Made by a program: the position numbers and the translations under genes. Source: Candidatus Bipolaricaulis anaerobius (GTDB lineage Bacteria > Bipolaricaulota > Bipolaricaulia > Bipolaricaulales > Bipolaricaulaceae). From it: 64,000 nt of DNA. Shown piece by piece: positions 8,821 to 16,344 of this stretch (positions within the stretch are counted from its first letter, which is position 1; the number at the start of each line of letters is the position of its first letter). Location of the stretch: contig NZ_LS483254.1 of NCBI RefSeq assembly GCF_900465355.1, positions 744,001-808,000 of the forward strand, in the 5' to 3' direction. The notes below the pieces were generated by a model. It was not told where the DNA came from. It worked only from the letters and a program-made list of their open reading frames with translations, and made no database searches.

Positions 8821-9489
8821 TCAGGGCTGGGCGGTGAAGGCCTCCGTGCGGAGCTCGACCCAATCGAACTGCCACGGCCAGAGGTAGGTCGGGATCATGA
8901 AGGACCGCTCCTCACCTGGTCGGATGTCCCAGAGCTCCCGGTGCGCCTCGCCCACGAGCACGTGGCCCGGCTCGCGGTAGAAGCGGGCGTAGACTTCGGC
9001 ATGGGTCACGCGCTGGTCCGCGCTCGCGTTGCGCACGACCCCCTCGATGAGGGATCCGTAGTACTCGGGCCCAAGCTCCCACCGCACCACGTCCAGGGGG
9101 TAGCTTTTCCCGTAGCGCAGGACGCGCATCGCCGGGGAGGTGCGGCGGCACACGCCCCCCTCCGTCGCCGACTCCTGGGTTACGGTGAGGGTGACGGGGA
9201 ACTCCTGTTCCTCAAGCCCGTCGGGATCCCGGTCGAACACGTGCTGCACGACGGGACCGGTGCCTGTCACCCCGTCCCCGAACTCCCACTGGTACCCGAC
9301 GATCTGTCCCTCGCTCGCGAATGAGTCCCCGGCGTCGAACGTCACCAGAAGGGGGAGCTCCCCTTCCTCGGGGGAAACGCGGAACGTCGCCACGGGGGGA
9401 GCCACCCCCCGGCACGGATCGGGCGCCACGCGGGTGCAACCGGAAAGGAAAAGCGTCCCTCCCATCACCACGGCCCACCATCGCTTCAT
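8821..9489 (-). CDS. PKD-domain lipoprotein
   Basis: A 222-residue lipoprotein with the lipobox FLSGC (Cys18). Residues 34-110 form a PKD domain: PLLVTFDAGDS, YQWEFGDG and FPVTLTVT are the diagnostic strands. The remaining 110 residues look like a second beta-sandwich, with ELGPEYYGSLIEGVVRN resembling the FxLYD type. No catalytic motif is seen, so it is probably a structural or binding protein on the outer face of a membrane. It converges with the parvulin lipoprotein and has GGAGGAG just before the start. Specific role unknown. Confidence 0.75.
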   Translation of the reverse strand: MKRWWAVVMGGTLFLSGCTRVAPDPCRGVAPPVATFRVSPEEGELPLLVTFDAGDSFASEGQIVGYQWEFGDGVTGTGPVVQHVFDRDPDGLEEQEFPVTLTVTQESATEGGVCRRTSPAMRVLRYGKSYPLDVVRWELGPEYYGSLIEGVVRNASADQRVTHAEVYARFYREPGHVLVGEAHRELWDIRPGEERSFMIPTYLWPWQFDWVELRTEAFTAQP

Positions 9490-9521
9490 CTCCTCCTCCT
9501 TGTCGGGGCGGACAGATGGCC

Positions 9522-9550
9522 TTGTCCTCCCTCCCCGTTCGTGCTAAAGT
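9522..9550 (+). promoter_or_regulatory. Promoter of a short orphan transcript
   Basis: TTGTCC (9522-9527), 17 bases, then TAAAGT (9545-9550). It faces away from the PKD lipoprotein and toward a hairpin terminator at 9647, so it would give an RNA of roughly 125 bases. Confidence 0.4.
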
Positions 9551-9611
9551 GTGGTCGCCTAGGCACCCATCCTCCCGGCGTCGTGCTGGGATCGTACAAG
9601 GAGGTGGGAGT

Positions 9612-9638
9612 TTGGCCATAGAGAGGTGTACGACGTAG
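9612..9638 (+). CDS. Possible 8-codon leader peptide
   Basis: TTG 9612 opens a frame encoding MAIERCTT and a TAG stop. AAGGAGGT at 9598-9605 sits six bases upstream, which is close to ideal. The frame lies inside the short transcript bounded by the promoter at 9522 and the terminator at 9647. So short a frame can occur by chance and the product resembles nothing known to me. The RNA itself may be the functional product: CCCATCCTCC near 9568 can pair with GGAGGTGGG near 9600, which would hide the ribosome site. Confidence 0.25.
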   Translation: MAIERCTT

Positions 9639-9646
9639 TTGGTAAC

Positions 9647-9684
9647 GGAACGGCCCGTGCTCGGCGCGGGCCGTTCCTCTCTTT
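9647..9684 (+). terminator. Rho-independent terminator
   Basis: GGAACGGCCCG (9647-9657) pairs perfectly with CGGGCCGTTCC (9667-9677) and is followed by TCTCTTT. The hairpin also ends minus-strand reading of the LOG gene, which stops at 9689. Confidence 0.75.
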
Positions 9685-9688
9685 CCCG

Positions 9689-10387
9689 TCATGCCTCCTC
9701 GGGCACCGCGAACCCGCCATGATCGGCCCGGCGATGGTAGGCCTCGATGCCCGCCGGGATTCCCTGGACATCGTCCACCACCCGGACCAGGCGCGGGTCG
9801 TCGGCCCCGATCGTCCCCTGGGCAGCGAGCGGGCCCGTGATCCAGTCCATCAAGCCTTTCCAGAACTCGCTCCCCACCAAATAGATCGGGAACGGACGGA
9901 CCTTGAGGGTTTGGATGAGGGTCAGGGCTTCGAACAACTCGTCGAGCGTTCCGTAGCCGCCCGGGAACACCACGAACGCGGACGCGTACGTGACGAGCAT
10001 CACCTTGCGCACGAAGAAGTAGCGGAACGAGAGGGCACGGGTTTGGTATGGGTTGGGGGCCTGTTCGTGGGGCGTGTAGATGCTGAGGCCGATGCTCTCC
10101 CCCCCTGCCTCGAACGCGCCCTTGTTCGCCGCCTCCATGATCCCCGGTCCCCCGCCGGTGAGGACGGCGTACCCTGCCTTGGCGAGCGCGGCCCCGAGGG
10201 CCTCGGCGGCGCGGTAGTACGCGGGGCGGAGGCCATCGCGGGCGGACCCGAACACGGCCACCGCTCGTTCCACGCCTGCCAGGGCCTCGAACCCGGCGGC
10301 GAACTCCCCCAGGATCCGGAACATGTGCCAACCGTTCTCCGCCAGCGCGTCCGTCACGTACTCCCGCTCCCCGCGTCGTGCCGCCAT
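9689..10387 (-). CDS. LOG family protein (TIGR00730-like, cytokinin-riboside phosphoribohydrolase type)
   Basis: A 232-residue Rossmann-fold protein with the two LOG motifs: GGGPGIMEAANKG (about 78-90) and PGGYGTLDE (about 142-150). These form the nucleotide-binding site and carry the catalytic Arg/Glu of the family, which splits the N-glycosidic bond of nucleoside 5-monophosphates. These proteins were long mislabelled as lysine decarboxylases. Length is normal. It is transcribed away from malQ; a -10 element (TAGGAT) ends eight bases before the start codon, so the mRNA may lack a leader. The physiological substrate in bacteria like this one is uncertain. Confidence 0.85.
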   Translation of the reverse strand: MAARRGEREYVTDALAENGWHMFRILGEFAAGFEALAGVERAVAVFGSARDGLRPAYYRAAEALGAALAKAGYAVLTGGGPGIMEAANKGAFEAGGESIGLSIYTPHEQAPNPYQTRALSFRYFFVRKVMLVTYASAFVVFPGGYGTLDELFEALTLIQTLKVRPFPIYLVGSEFWKGLMDWITGPLAAQGTIGADDPRLVRVVDDVQGIPAGIEAYHRRADHGGFAVPEEA

Positions 10388-10395
10388 GACCCCCT

Positions 10396-10401
10396 ATCCT
10401 A
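10396..10401 (-). promoter_or_regulatory. -10 element for the LOG gene
   Basis: TAGGAT on the minus strand ends eight bases before ATG 10387, which suggests a leaderless or nearly leaderless transcript. No clear -35 is visible. Confidence 0.35.
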
Positions 10402-10447
10402 CACGCGGCGCCCCGGGGAGGCCCCTGAACGCGGGCTCGGGGTGCGC

Positions 10448-10453
10448 TAAGCT
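10448..10453 (+). promoter_or_regulatory. -10 element for malQ
   Basis: TAAGCT ends seven bases before ATG 10461. CTGAAC at 10425-10430 is a possible weak -35 with a 17-base spacer. The predicted transcription start nearly coincides with the start codon. Confidence 0.35.
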
Positions 10454-10460
10454 ACCCCCG

Positions 10461-11987
10461 ATGGAACTGCCACGGTCGTTCGGGATCGTGCTTCACCCCA
10501 CGAGCTTCCCCGGCCGGTGGGGGATCGGGTCCCTCGGCGCGGAGGCGCGGGGGTTCCTCGATTGGCTCAGCGCGGCGGGCGGCCGGTGGTGGCAAGTCCT
10601 CCCCCTCGGCCCGACCGGGTACGGAGATTCGCCCTACCAGTCCTTCTCCGCGTTCGCAGGGAACCCGTACCTCCTCGACCCGGAGGAGTTCCGCGCCCGC
10701 GGCTGGCTCCCCGCGGGCGAGCTTCCGTCGTTCCCGGAGGAGAGGGTGGACTTCGGCCGGATCTACGAGACCCGCTGGCCCCTCCTCCGCCGCGCCTACG
10801 CTGGCTTCCTCCGCCATGGGTCGTGGGGGGAGAAGAGGGACCTCGGCCGATTCAGCCGCTGCGAGGACGACTGGCTCCCCGATTACGCCCTGTTCATGGC
10901 CCTCAAGGCCCAGTTCCGGGGAGCTCCCTGGTCGTCGTGGCCGGCCGAGCTCGCCCATCGCGCCCCGCGCTCCCTGTCCGCTGCCCGGCGCGCCCTCGCC
11001 GAGGACGTCGGATTCCATGCCTGGACCCAGTGGCGGTTTCACCTGGCATGGGATGCCGTGCGGGCGCATGCCCGCGAGCGGGGGGTCGGGATCATCGGCG
11101 ACATGCCGATCTTCGTCTCCCACGACTCGGCCGATGTGTGGGCCCATCCAGAGTTCTACCACCTCGACCAGGGGGGGAACCCCACCGTCGTCGCCGGGGT
11201 CCCGCCGGACTACTTCAGCGCCACCGGGCAACGGTGGGGGAATCCCCTCTACCGGTGGGATGTGCTCGCGGCGGATGGGTTTCGGTGGTGGATCGCCCGC
11301 GTCCGCCACGCGCTCCGCACCTGTGACCTCGTGCGCATTGATCACTTTCGGGGATTCGAGGCGTACTGGGAGATCCCCGCCACCGAGCCGACCGCGATCC
11401 ACGGGCGGTGGGTCCCGGCCCCCGGGGAGGCCCTCCTCGCTGCAATCCGGGCCTCCCTCGGCGACGTGCCGATCGTCGCCGAGGACCTCGGGGTGATTAC
11501 CCCGGCGGTGGAGGCCCTCCGCGACCGGTTCGGGCTTCCCGGGATGCGGGTCCTCCAGTTCGCGTTCCAGGGCGGGGACGACAATCCCCACCTCCCCCAC
11601 AATTACCCCGAACACGGACGGGTCCTCGTCTACACGGGCACCCACGATAACGACACGGCCCGCGGCTGGTTCCGGACCGCCCCCGCGATGGAGCGGGAGC
11701 GGGCCCGGGCCTACCTCGCTGGGAACGGGATCCGCCTCGAGCGGGACGAGGACGCGCCAGGGGCGTTGATCCGCCTTGCCCTGGGATCCCGGGCTGCCCT
11801 GGCGCTGATCCCCCTCCAGGATGTGCTGGGTCTGGATAGTTCAGCTCGCATGAACCGCCCCGGCCGACCGGAGGGGAACTGGACCTGGCGGTACAGGAGC
11901 GGAGCGCTGACCCAGACTGCCGCACAGGAGCTGCGGACCCTCGGCACGGAAGCGGCGCGGGTTGCCCCGTTCGGTCCCGTTCGGTAG
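10461..11987 (+). CDS. malQ: 4-alpha-glucanotransferase (GH77)
   Basis: A 508-residue amylomaltase. Visible family blocks are FGIVLHPTSFPGRWGIGSLG at the N terminus, WQVLPLGPTGYGDSPYQSFS, GIIGDMPIFVSHDSADVW, a VRIDHFRGF block with the catalytic nucleophile aspartate, IVAEDLG with the acid/base glutamate, and YTGTHDNDT with the transition-state aspartate. It moves alpha-1,4-glucan segments between oligosaccharides in the cytoplasm, for glycogen or maltodextrin use. Length matches the bacterial family. The frame continues upstream across the promoter region, but ATG 10461 starts directly at the conserved region. No other glycogen gene is nearby. Confidence 0.95.
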   Translation: MELPRSFGIVLHPTSFPGRWGIGSLGAEARGFLDWLSAAGGRWWQVLPLGPTGYGDSPYQSFSAFAGNPYLLDPEEFRARGWLPAGELPSFPEERVDFGRIYETRWPLLRRAYAGFLRHGSWGEKRDLGRFSRCEDDWLPDYALFMALKAQFRGAPWSSWPAELAHRAPRSLSAARRALAEDVGFHAWTQWRFHLAWDAVRAHARERGVGIIGDMPIFVSHDSADVWAHPEFYHLDQGGNPTVVAGVPPDYFSATGQRWGNPLYRWDVLAADGFRWWIARVRHALRTCDLVRIDHFRGFEAYWEIPATEPTAIHGRWVPAPGEALLAAIRASLGDVPIVAEDLGVITPAVEALRDRFGLPGMRVLQFAFQGGDDNPHLPHNYPEHGRVLVYTGTHDNDTARGWFRTAPAMERERARAYLAGNGIRLERDEDAPGALIRLALGSRAALALIPLQDVLGLDSSARMNRPGRPEGNWTWRYRSGALTQTAAQELRTLGTEAARVAPFGPVR

Positions 11988-12032
11988 CCTAGCTCCCATC
12001 CGCACGGACAGATGCCGGGAGAGGAAACAGAC

Positions 12033-13502
12033 ATGCCGGAGAAGAACGAACTGATGGAGAAAGTTGTTTCGCTATCCAAACGACGGGGGTTCATCTTCCC
12101 GTCGAGCGAGATCTACGGCGGGATCGGTGGGTTCTGGGACTACGGCCCGCTGGGGGTCGAGCTGAAGCGCAACGTGCGTGAGGCGTGGTGGCAGGACATG
12201 GTCCGCGGCCACGACGACACGACCCCGCCCCCGGGCATGCCCTCCCCCTACGCCATGGTCGGGCTGGAGACCTCGATCGTCATGCACCCCCAGGTGTGGA
12301 AGGCGAGCGGCCACTACGATCTCTTCCACGACATGCTCGTCGATTGCCGCCAGTGCAAGGCCCGCTTCCGCGCGGACCAGCTCGCCACGAGCCAGTGCCC
12401 GGAGAAGCCGTCCAAGCGCCCCGGGGAACACACGACCTGTGACCTCACCGAGCCTCGCGAGTTCAACCTCATGTTCAAGACCTACGTCGGGGCCCTCGTG
12501 GACCCGGAGAGCGAGGCCTACCTCCGGCCGGAGACGGCCCAGGGGATGTTCACCAACTTCAAGAACGTGCTCGCCACGGCGCGGGTGAAGCTCCCGTTCG
12601 GGATCGCCCAGATCGGAAAGTCCTTCCGCAACGAGATCACCCCCCGCTACTTCACCTACCGGTCGCGGGAGTTCGAGCAGATGGAGATCGAGTTCTTCTG
12701 CCGCCCCGTGGAATCACGCCTCTGGTACGAGTACTGGCGCGACCGCCGCTTTCGATGGTACGTGTCGCTGGGGCTGTCCGGGGAGCGGCTCCGCCTCCGT
12801 GAGCACGGTCGGGAGGAGCTGAGCCACTATAGCTGCGGGACGGCGGACATCGAGTACGCGTTCCCGTTCCTTCCCGCGGGCGAGTTCGGCGAGCTGGAGG
12901 GGATCGCCCACCGCGGCGACTTTGACCTTCGCTCGCACATGGAGGGGAAGCTCGTCCGCCGTGGGGAGGAGCTGGTGGTGGAGACAGGTCCTGATGGCAA
13001 ACCGCGCTATCCCGGGAGCGGCAAGGACCTCTCCTACTTCGACGAGGAGACCAAGGAGCGCCTCATCCCCCACGTCATCGAGCCCTCGGCGGGGGTGGAC
13101 CGGTCGATGCTCGCCTTCCTCTGCGAAGCCTATGCTGAAGATGCGATCCCGGACGAGAACGGGATCCCCCAACCCCGGGTCGTGCTGAAGCTCCACCCCC
13201 GCCTCGCCCCGATCAAGGCGGCGGTGTTCCCCCTCATCCGCAAGGAGGGGATGCCGGAGATGGCCCTCGACCTCTACCGCGAACTGAGGAAGAACTGGAA
13301 CGTGGACTATGACGATAGGGGCTCCATCGGGCGCCGCTACCGGCGCCAGGATGAGTCCGGGACCCCGTTCTGCTTCACCGTGGATGGTCAGACGATTGCC
13401 GACGGGACCGTGACCGTGCGTGACCGCGATACGACAGTGCAGGAGAGGATCCCGATGACGCAAGTCGCCCCCTTCCTCCAGGAACGGCTTGTCACGGGCT
13501 AG
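12033..13502 (+). CDS. glyS: Glycyl-tRNA synthetase, alpha2 dimer type
   Basis: A 489-residue class II synthetase of the single-chain dimeric type found in Gram-positives, archaea and some deep lineages. The N-terminal SKRRGFIFPSSEIYGGIGGFWDYGPLG and the long block around LRPETAQGMF and FRNEITPRYF are diagnostic. Cysteines around residues 109-142 (CRQCKA, CPEKP, TTCDL) form the metal-binding insertion. It charges tRNA-Gly in the cytoplasm. ATG 12033 is chosen over 12012 because GAGAGG lies nine bases upstream of 12033 and nothing comparable precedes 12012. The chain ends soon after the anticodon-binding domain, as usual. Confidence 0.95.
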   Translation: MPEKNELMEKVVSLSKRRGFIFPSSEIYGGIGGFWDYGPLGVELKRNVREAWWQDMVRGHDDTTPPPGMPSPYAMVGLETSIVMHPQVWKASGHYDLFHDMLVDCRQCKARFRADQLATSQCPEKPSKRPGEHTTCDLTEPREFNLMFKTYVGALVDPESEAYLRPETAQGMFTNFKNVLATARVKLPFGIAQIGKSFRNEITPRYFTYRSREFEQMEIEFFCRPVESRLWYEYWRDRRFRWYVSLGLSGERLRLREHGREELSHYSCGTADIEYAFPFLPAGEFGELEGIAHRGDFDLRSHMEGKLVRRGEELVVETGPDGKPRYPGSGKDLSYFDEETKERLIPHVIEPSAGVDRSMLAFLCEAYAEDAIPDENGIPQPRVVLKLHPRLAPIKAAVFPLIRKEGMPEMALDLYRELRKNWNVDYDDRGSIGRRYRRQDESGTPFCFTVDGQTIADGTVTVRDRDTTVQERIPMTQVAPFLQERLVTG

Positions 13503-13524
13503 GGACGACCGCGCCCGGCCTCCA

Positions 13525-13552
13525 TTGACGGATGGGGGAACCGCACTATACT
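13525..13552 (+). promoter_or_regulatory. Strong sigma70-type promoter for the 13602 micro-ORF
   Basis: TTGACG (13525-13530), a 16-base spacer and TATACT (13547-13552). It is among the best promoter matches in the window and drives only an 18-codon frame before a terminator. Confidence 0.65.
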
Positions 13553-13601
13553 CGCGATCAGTTGTCCTCACGGATGGGGCGACGAAGGAGGCGAGGCCAC
13601 G

Positions 13602-13658
13602 ATGAAGGAGAAAAAGGCGGACAAGCCGAAGCAGCCGAAGAAGCCGTGCGGCGGCTAG
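13602..13658 (+). CDS. 18-residue basic peptide MKEKKADKPKQPKKPCGG
   Basis: ATG 13602 follows GAAGGAGGCGAGG (about 13583-13595), a strong ribosome site. The product has eight lysines, three prolines and a PCGG end; the single cysteine sits third from the C terminus. The unit has its own promoter at 13525 and a hairpin terminator at 13701, so it is not a tail of glyS. I do not recognise it. It could be a small metal- or nucleic-acid-binding peptide, the precursor of a modified peptide, or a leader peptide; no partner enzyme lies beside it. Lysine codons are mostly AAG, in keeping with the genome. Confidence 0.5.
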   Translation: MKEKKADKPKQPKKPCGG

Positions 13659-13700
13659 CACCATCGGTACGCGAAACGCTGGTCTGTGATCAGTATTCCG

Positions 13701-13728
13701 GATGGGGCGCGGAGTCGCCCCATCTTTT
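13701..13728 (+). terminator. Rho-independent terminator
   Basis: GATGGGGCG (13701-13709) and CGCCCCATC (13716-13724) form a perfect nine-pair stem with a six-base loop, followed by TTTT. Confidence 0.8.
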
Positions 13729-13773
13729 GGCGGAGGCAGCGGGCGCGGCCGGTTGCGCCCAGGCGATCGCGAT

Positions 13774-13802
13774 TTGACGTCCCCCAGGAAACAGCATATG
13801 CT
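13774..13802 (+). promoter_or_regulatory. Promoter of the 13987 lipoprotein gene
   Basis: TTGACG (13774-13779), 17 bases, TATGCT (13797-13802). The leader before the start codon would be about 175 bases, long enough to fold, with an isolated AAGGAGGAG at about 13864 that has no start codon after it. I match it to no known riboswitch class. Confidence 0.6.
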
Positions 13803-13986
13803 TAGCCCCAAGCTGAGCAGGACCGGGAGGCGTTATAGCAAGCGGGGGAAGCGGACCATACACAAGGAGGAGAATCCCCTTCGGGCAGCGCCGAGCAATG
13901 GCTCCCCCGATTCCGAAATGGAGTCGCCACACCGGTAGGCTACATTCACGTGGGCACGGGGCATGCTGCGGAGGGGAAGGAGGACC

Positions 13987-14973
13987 ATGACGAAGAAGCG
14001 TATCAAGCTGTGGGTAGTGCTGGTTGGAGCTCTCGCGGTGTTGGGCTTGCTGGCGGGGTGTTCGAGCGCTAGTTTCAATCTTCCGAAGACCCTGACTGCG
14101 ATGTCCATCCCGCAGGGCAGGTCGGCTACTCAGAAGATCACCATCACGCGGACCGGCGACTTCAAGGGTGAGGTCGAGTTCACCGTCACGGGCGCTCCCA
14201 CTGGGATGACCGCCAAGTTCGACCCTGTGAAGACCACCACCACCGGCACCGAGACCACCCTCACCCTCACGGTGGGGGATGCGGTGGCGGTTCAGAAGTA
14301 CACGCTCAAGGTCGTCGCCACCAGCGGCAAGACGAAGAAGGAAGTGCCGCTCGAGGTGAACGTCCTGGTGAAGCCAGACTTCACGCTCGCCACCAATCCG
14401 GCTTCCCTCACTGTAAAGGCGGGGGCAACTGGCACGGTGACGATCAACCTGACCCGCAACGCCACCATGACGGGGGCGATTGCGTTGACCCTTGAGGGCG
14501 CTCCGGCGGGGGTAACGGGGACGTTCAACCCGGCGTCGGTCACGGCAGCGACGAGCACCCTCACCCTCAACGTGGCCACCACGGCCGCCGGCGGGACCTA
14601 CAACCTCACCGTGCGCGGGAAGGGCGACGGGGTGGACAAGACGGCGGTTGTGAAGCTCACCGTTGAGGCTCTCCCCGACTTCAACCTCGTGCCGACCCCG
14701 AACGCAGTCCAGGTGAAACCGGGTGCGTCGGCGGATGTGGCGATCGCGGTGAACCGGGTGGGCGGGTTCGCGGAGCCTGTTCAGTTCGAGATCGAGGGCC
14801 TTCCCACCGGGGTGACGGCGGCGTTCGACCCCAACCCGGCTCCGGCAGGGACGACGACGCTCAAGCTCACCTGCGGGACCTCCGCCGCTCCCGGCGCGTA
14901 CACGGTTCGCGTGAAGGGAACAGCGGGGACCAACTCCAAGGTTGTCAACATCAACCTCACGATTGCCCCGTAG
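13987..14973 (+). CDS. Lipoprotein with three Ig-like (NEW3/COG1470-like) repeats
   Basis: A 328-residue exported lipoprotein. The signal peptide ends in LLAGC with Cys25. Three repeats of about 95 residues follow, each built on a TVxxxATxTVTINLTR strand, a GxPxGVTxxFxP block and a final YxLxVxxxG strand. This pattern resembles the NEW3/COG1470 beta-sandwich found in archaeal and bacterial surface proteins. No catalytic residues are seen, so a structural, adhesive or stalk role is likely. GGAAGGAGGACC directly before ATG 13987 fixes the start; an upstream in-frame ATG at 13963 lacks this. It has its own promoter and terminator. Confidence 0.75.
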   Translation: MTKKRIKLWVVLVGALAVLGLLAGCSSASFNLPKTLTAMSIPQGRSATQKITITRTGDFKGEVEFTVTGAPTGMTAKFDPVKTTTTGTETTLTLTVGDAVAVQKYTLKVVATSGKTKKEVPLEVNVLVKPDFTLATNPASLTVKAGATGTVTINLTRNATMTGAIALTLEGAPAGVTGTFNPASVTAATSTLTLNVATTAAGGTYNLTVRGKGDGVDKTAVVKLTVEALPDFNLVPTPNAVQVKPGASADVAIAVNRVGGFAEPVQFEIEGLPTGVTAAFDPNPAPAGTTTLKLTCGTSAAPGAYTVRVKGTAGTNSKVVNINLTIAP

Positions 14974-14996
14974 GGCACGCGCGAGGGGTACGATTT

Positions 14997-15030
14997 CGGG
15001 GGCGACAGCTCGTCGCCCCCGTCCTTTTTT
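14997..15030 (+). terminator. Rho-independent terminator after the Ig-like lipoprotein
   Basis: CGGGGGCGAC (14997-15006) pairs with GTCGCCCCCG (15012-15021) around a five-base loop, then TCCTTTTTT. The convergent yvcK gene ends one base later. Confidence 0.85.
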
Positions 15031-16344
15031 CTACCCGCTGAACCAGCGGGTCCACGAGTGGTGAAGGACCCGGGCCTCGCGGGCCACAACCCGCGCCAGC
15101 TTATGGGGGTCGTGCTTCACCGTGAGCTTCCCCTCCACCTCCACCAGATCGAGGAGCGGGGCGCGGATCACCCGCAGCCCCAGCGCCTTCGCCCCGCGCA
15201 GGTCATCCAGCACCGGCACGCTCCCCTCCGCGCGGTAGCGGGCGAGGATCTCCGGCGGCGGGAGCTCGCTGTTGACGACCACGGCGTGGAACCGCCGCAG
15301 GTTCACGTACTCGGCGAGGGCGTTCAGGTGATCGCTTGCCGAGAACCCGTCCGTCTCCCCCGGCTCGGTCATGAGGTTCATGATGACCATCTTCTCCGCC
15401 GGCGCGCGGGCGATCGCATCCGCGATCCCGTCTACGAGGAGGACGGAGATGATGCTCGTGTACAGGCTCCCCGGCCCAACGAGGATGAGGTCAGCGTGGG
15501 AGATCGCGTCCAGCGCCACCGGATAGGCCTGCGCTGGCCGGGCGAGGCGCAGGCGGCGGATCGGGGTGTGGGCTTGCGGGATCTCGGCCTCCCCCACGAC
15601 CTCCCGCCCATCGGCGAGTTCGGCGACGAGGTTGGTCCGGTCCAGGGTCGCGGGGACCACCTTCCCGCGCACGGACAGGAAATAGCTCGCCTCCTCGACG
15701 GCGCGGTCGAATCCCCCCACCGCCTGTTCCATCCCCGCCAGAAGGACGTTCCCCAGCGAGTGCCCGACCAGGCCTTCCCCAGACTGGAACCGATGGAGCA
15801 TGAACCGGGCCATCCGCTCCTCATCTTCCGCCAGGGCCAGGAGGCAGTTCCGGACATCGCCGGGGGGAAGGACATCGAGCTCGGCCCGCAGGCGGCCGGA
15901 GCTCCCCCCCGTGTCCATCACCGTGACCACCGCGGTGAGGTTGGCGGTGTAGGCCTTGATCCCCCGCAGGAGGGTGGAGAGGCCGGTCCCACCACCGATC
16001 GCGACGACGTGGGGCGCGGCGCGGAGGATCCGCCCTTGGTACAGGGCCTCCGCCACCGACCCGCCGCGGCGTGGGGAAACGGCGTGCAGGATTGCCCGCA
16101 CCGCACAGGCCATCCCCACCACCATGCCGATGAACCCCACCGCCACCACCACCGCCCCGAACACGGGCCGCCACAGGAACGGAACGTGGCGCAGCACCAG
16201 CGTATACAGGGTGCGCATTCCCTCGTCCCCAACCAAGCACACGACCCCGAACGCGACGAGGGCGATCCCGGCCAGGGCGAGGAGGAACCACCGCTTCACC
16301 CCGATCCCCGGGAGGAGGAGCTTCAGGACCGATGGGACCCTCAT
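15031..16344 (-). CDS. yvcK: YvcK/CofD-like protein with an N-terminal membrane region
   Basis: A 437-residue protein. Two hydrophobic segments (about 18-38 and 60-86) precede the YvcK core, which opens with HVVAIGGGTGLSTLLRGIK (about 112-130). TVMDTGGSSGRLR, PPGDVRNCLLALA and LVGPGSLYTSIISVLLVDG are further family motifs of the CofD fold. YvcK binds UDP-sugars and, in Firmicutes, is needed for growth on gluconeogenic carbon sources and for cell shape. The membrane segments are an extra domain seen in some phyla. ATG 16344 overlaps the dnaE stop (ATGA), so the two are translationally coupled as the last genes of the eno operon. Confidence 0.9.
   Translation of the reverse strand: MRVPSVLKLLLPGIGVKRWFLLALAGIALVAFGVVCLVGDEGMRTLYTLVLRHVPFLWRPVFGAVVVAVGFIGMVVGMACAVRAILHAVSPRRGGSVAEALYQGRILRAAPHVVAIGGGTGLSTLLRGIKAYTANLTAVVTVMDTGGSSGRLRAELDVLPPGDVRNCLLALAEDEERMARFMLHRFQSGEGLVGHSLGNVLLAGMEQAVGGFDRAVEEASYFLSVRGKVVPATLDRTNLVAELADGREVVGEAEIPQAHTPIRRLRLARPAQAYPVALDAISHADLILVGPGSLYTSIISVLLVDGIADAIARAPAEKMVIMNLMTEPGETDGFSASDHLNALAEYVNLRRFHAVVVNSELPPPEILARYRAEGSVPVLDDLRGAKALGLRVIRAPLLDLVEVEGKLTVKHDPHKLARVVAREARVLHHSWTRWFSG

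Noticed and set aside
6584-8875. 763-codon minus-strand frame opposite the parvulin lipoprotein
   Set aside because: Low-complexity Gly/Arg/Leu composition mirroring the Ig repeats; no signal or domain.
9689-10387. Lysine decarboxylase annotation for the LOG gene
   Set aside because: The GGGPGIMEAANKG and PGGYGTLDE motifs define LOG nucleotide hydrolases; there is no PLP site.
13803-13986. Known riboswitch in the leader of the 13987 gene
   Set aside because: No consensus core of fluoride, cobalamin, c-di-GMP or THF classes could be matched by eye.
15031-16344. CofD (F420 synthesis) function for the YvcK gene
   Set aside because: The membrane extension, operon with eno-ftsB-dnaE and TVMDTGGSSGRLR block fit YvcK; no other F420 gene is present.
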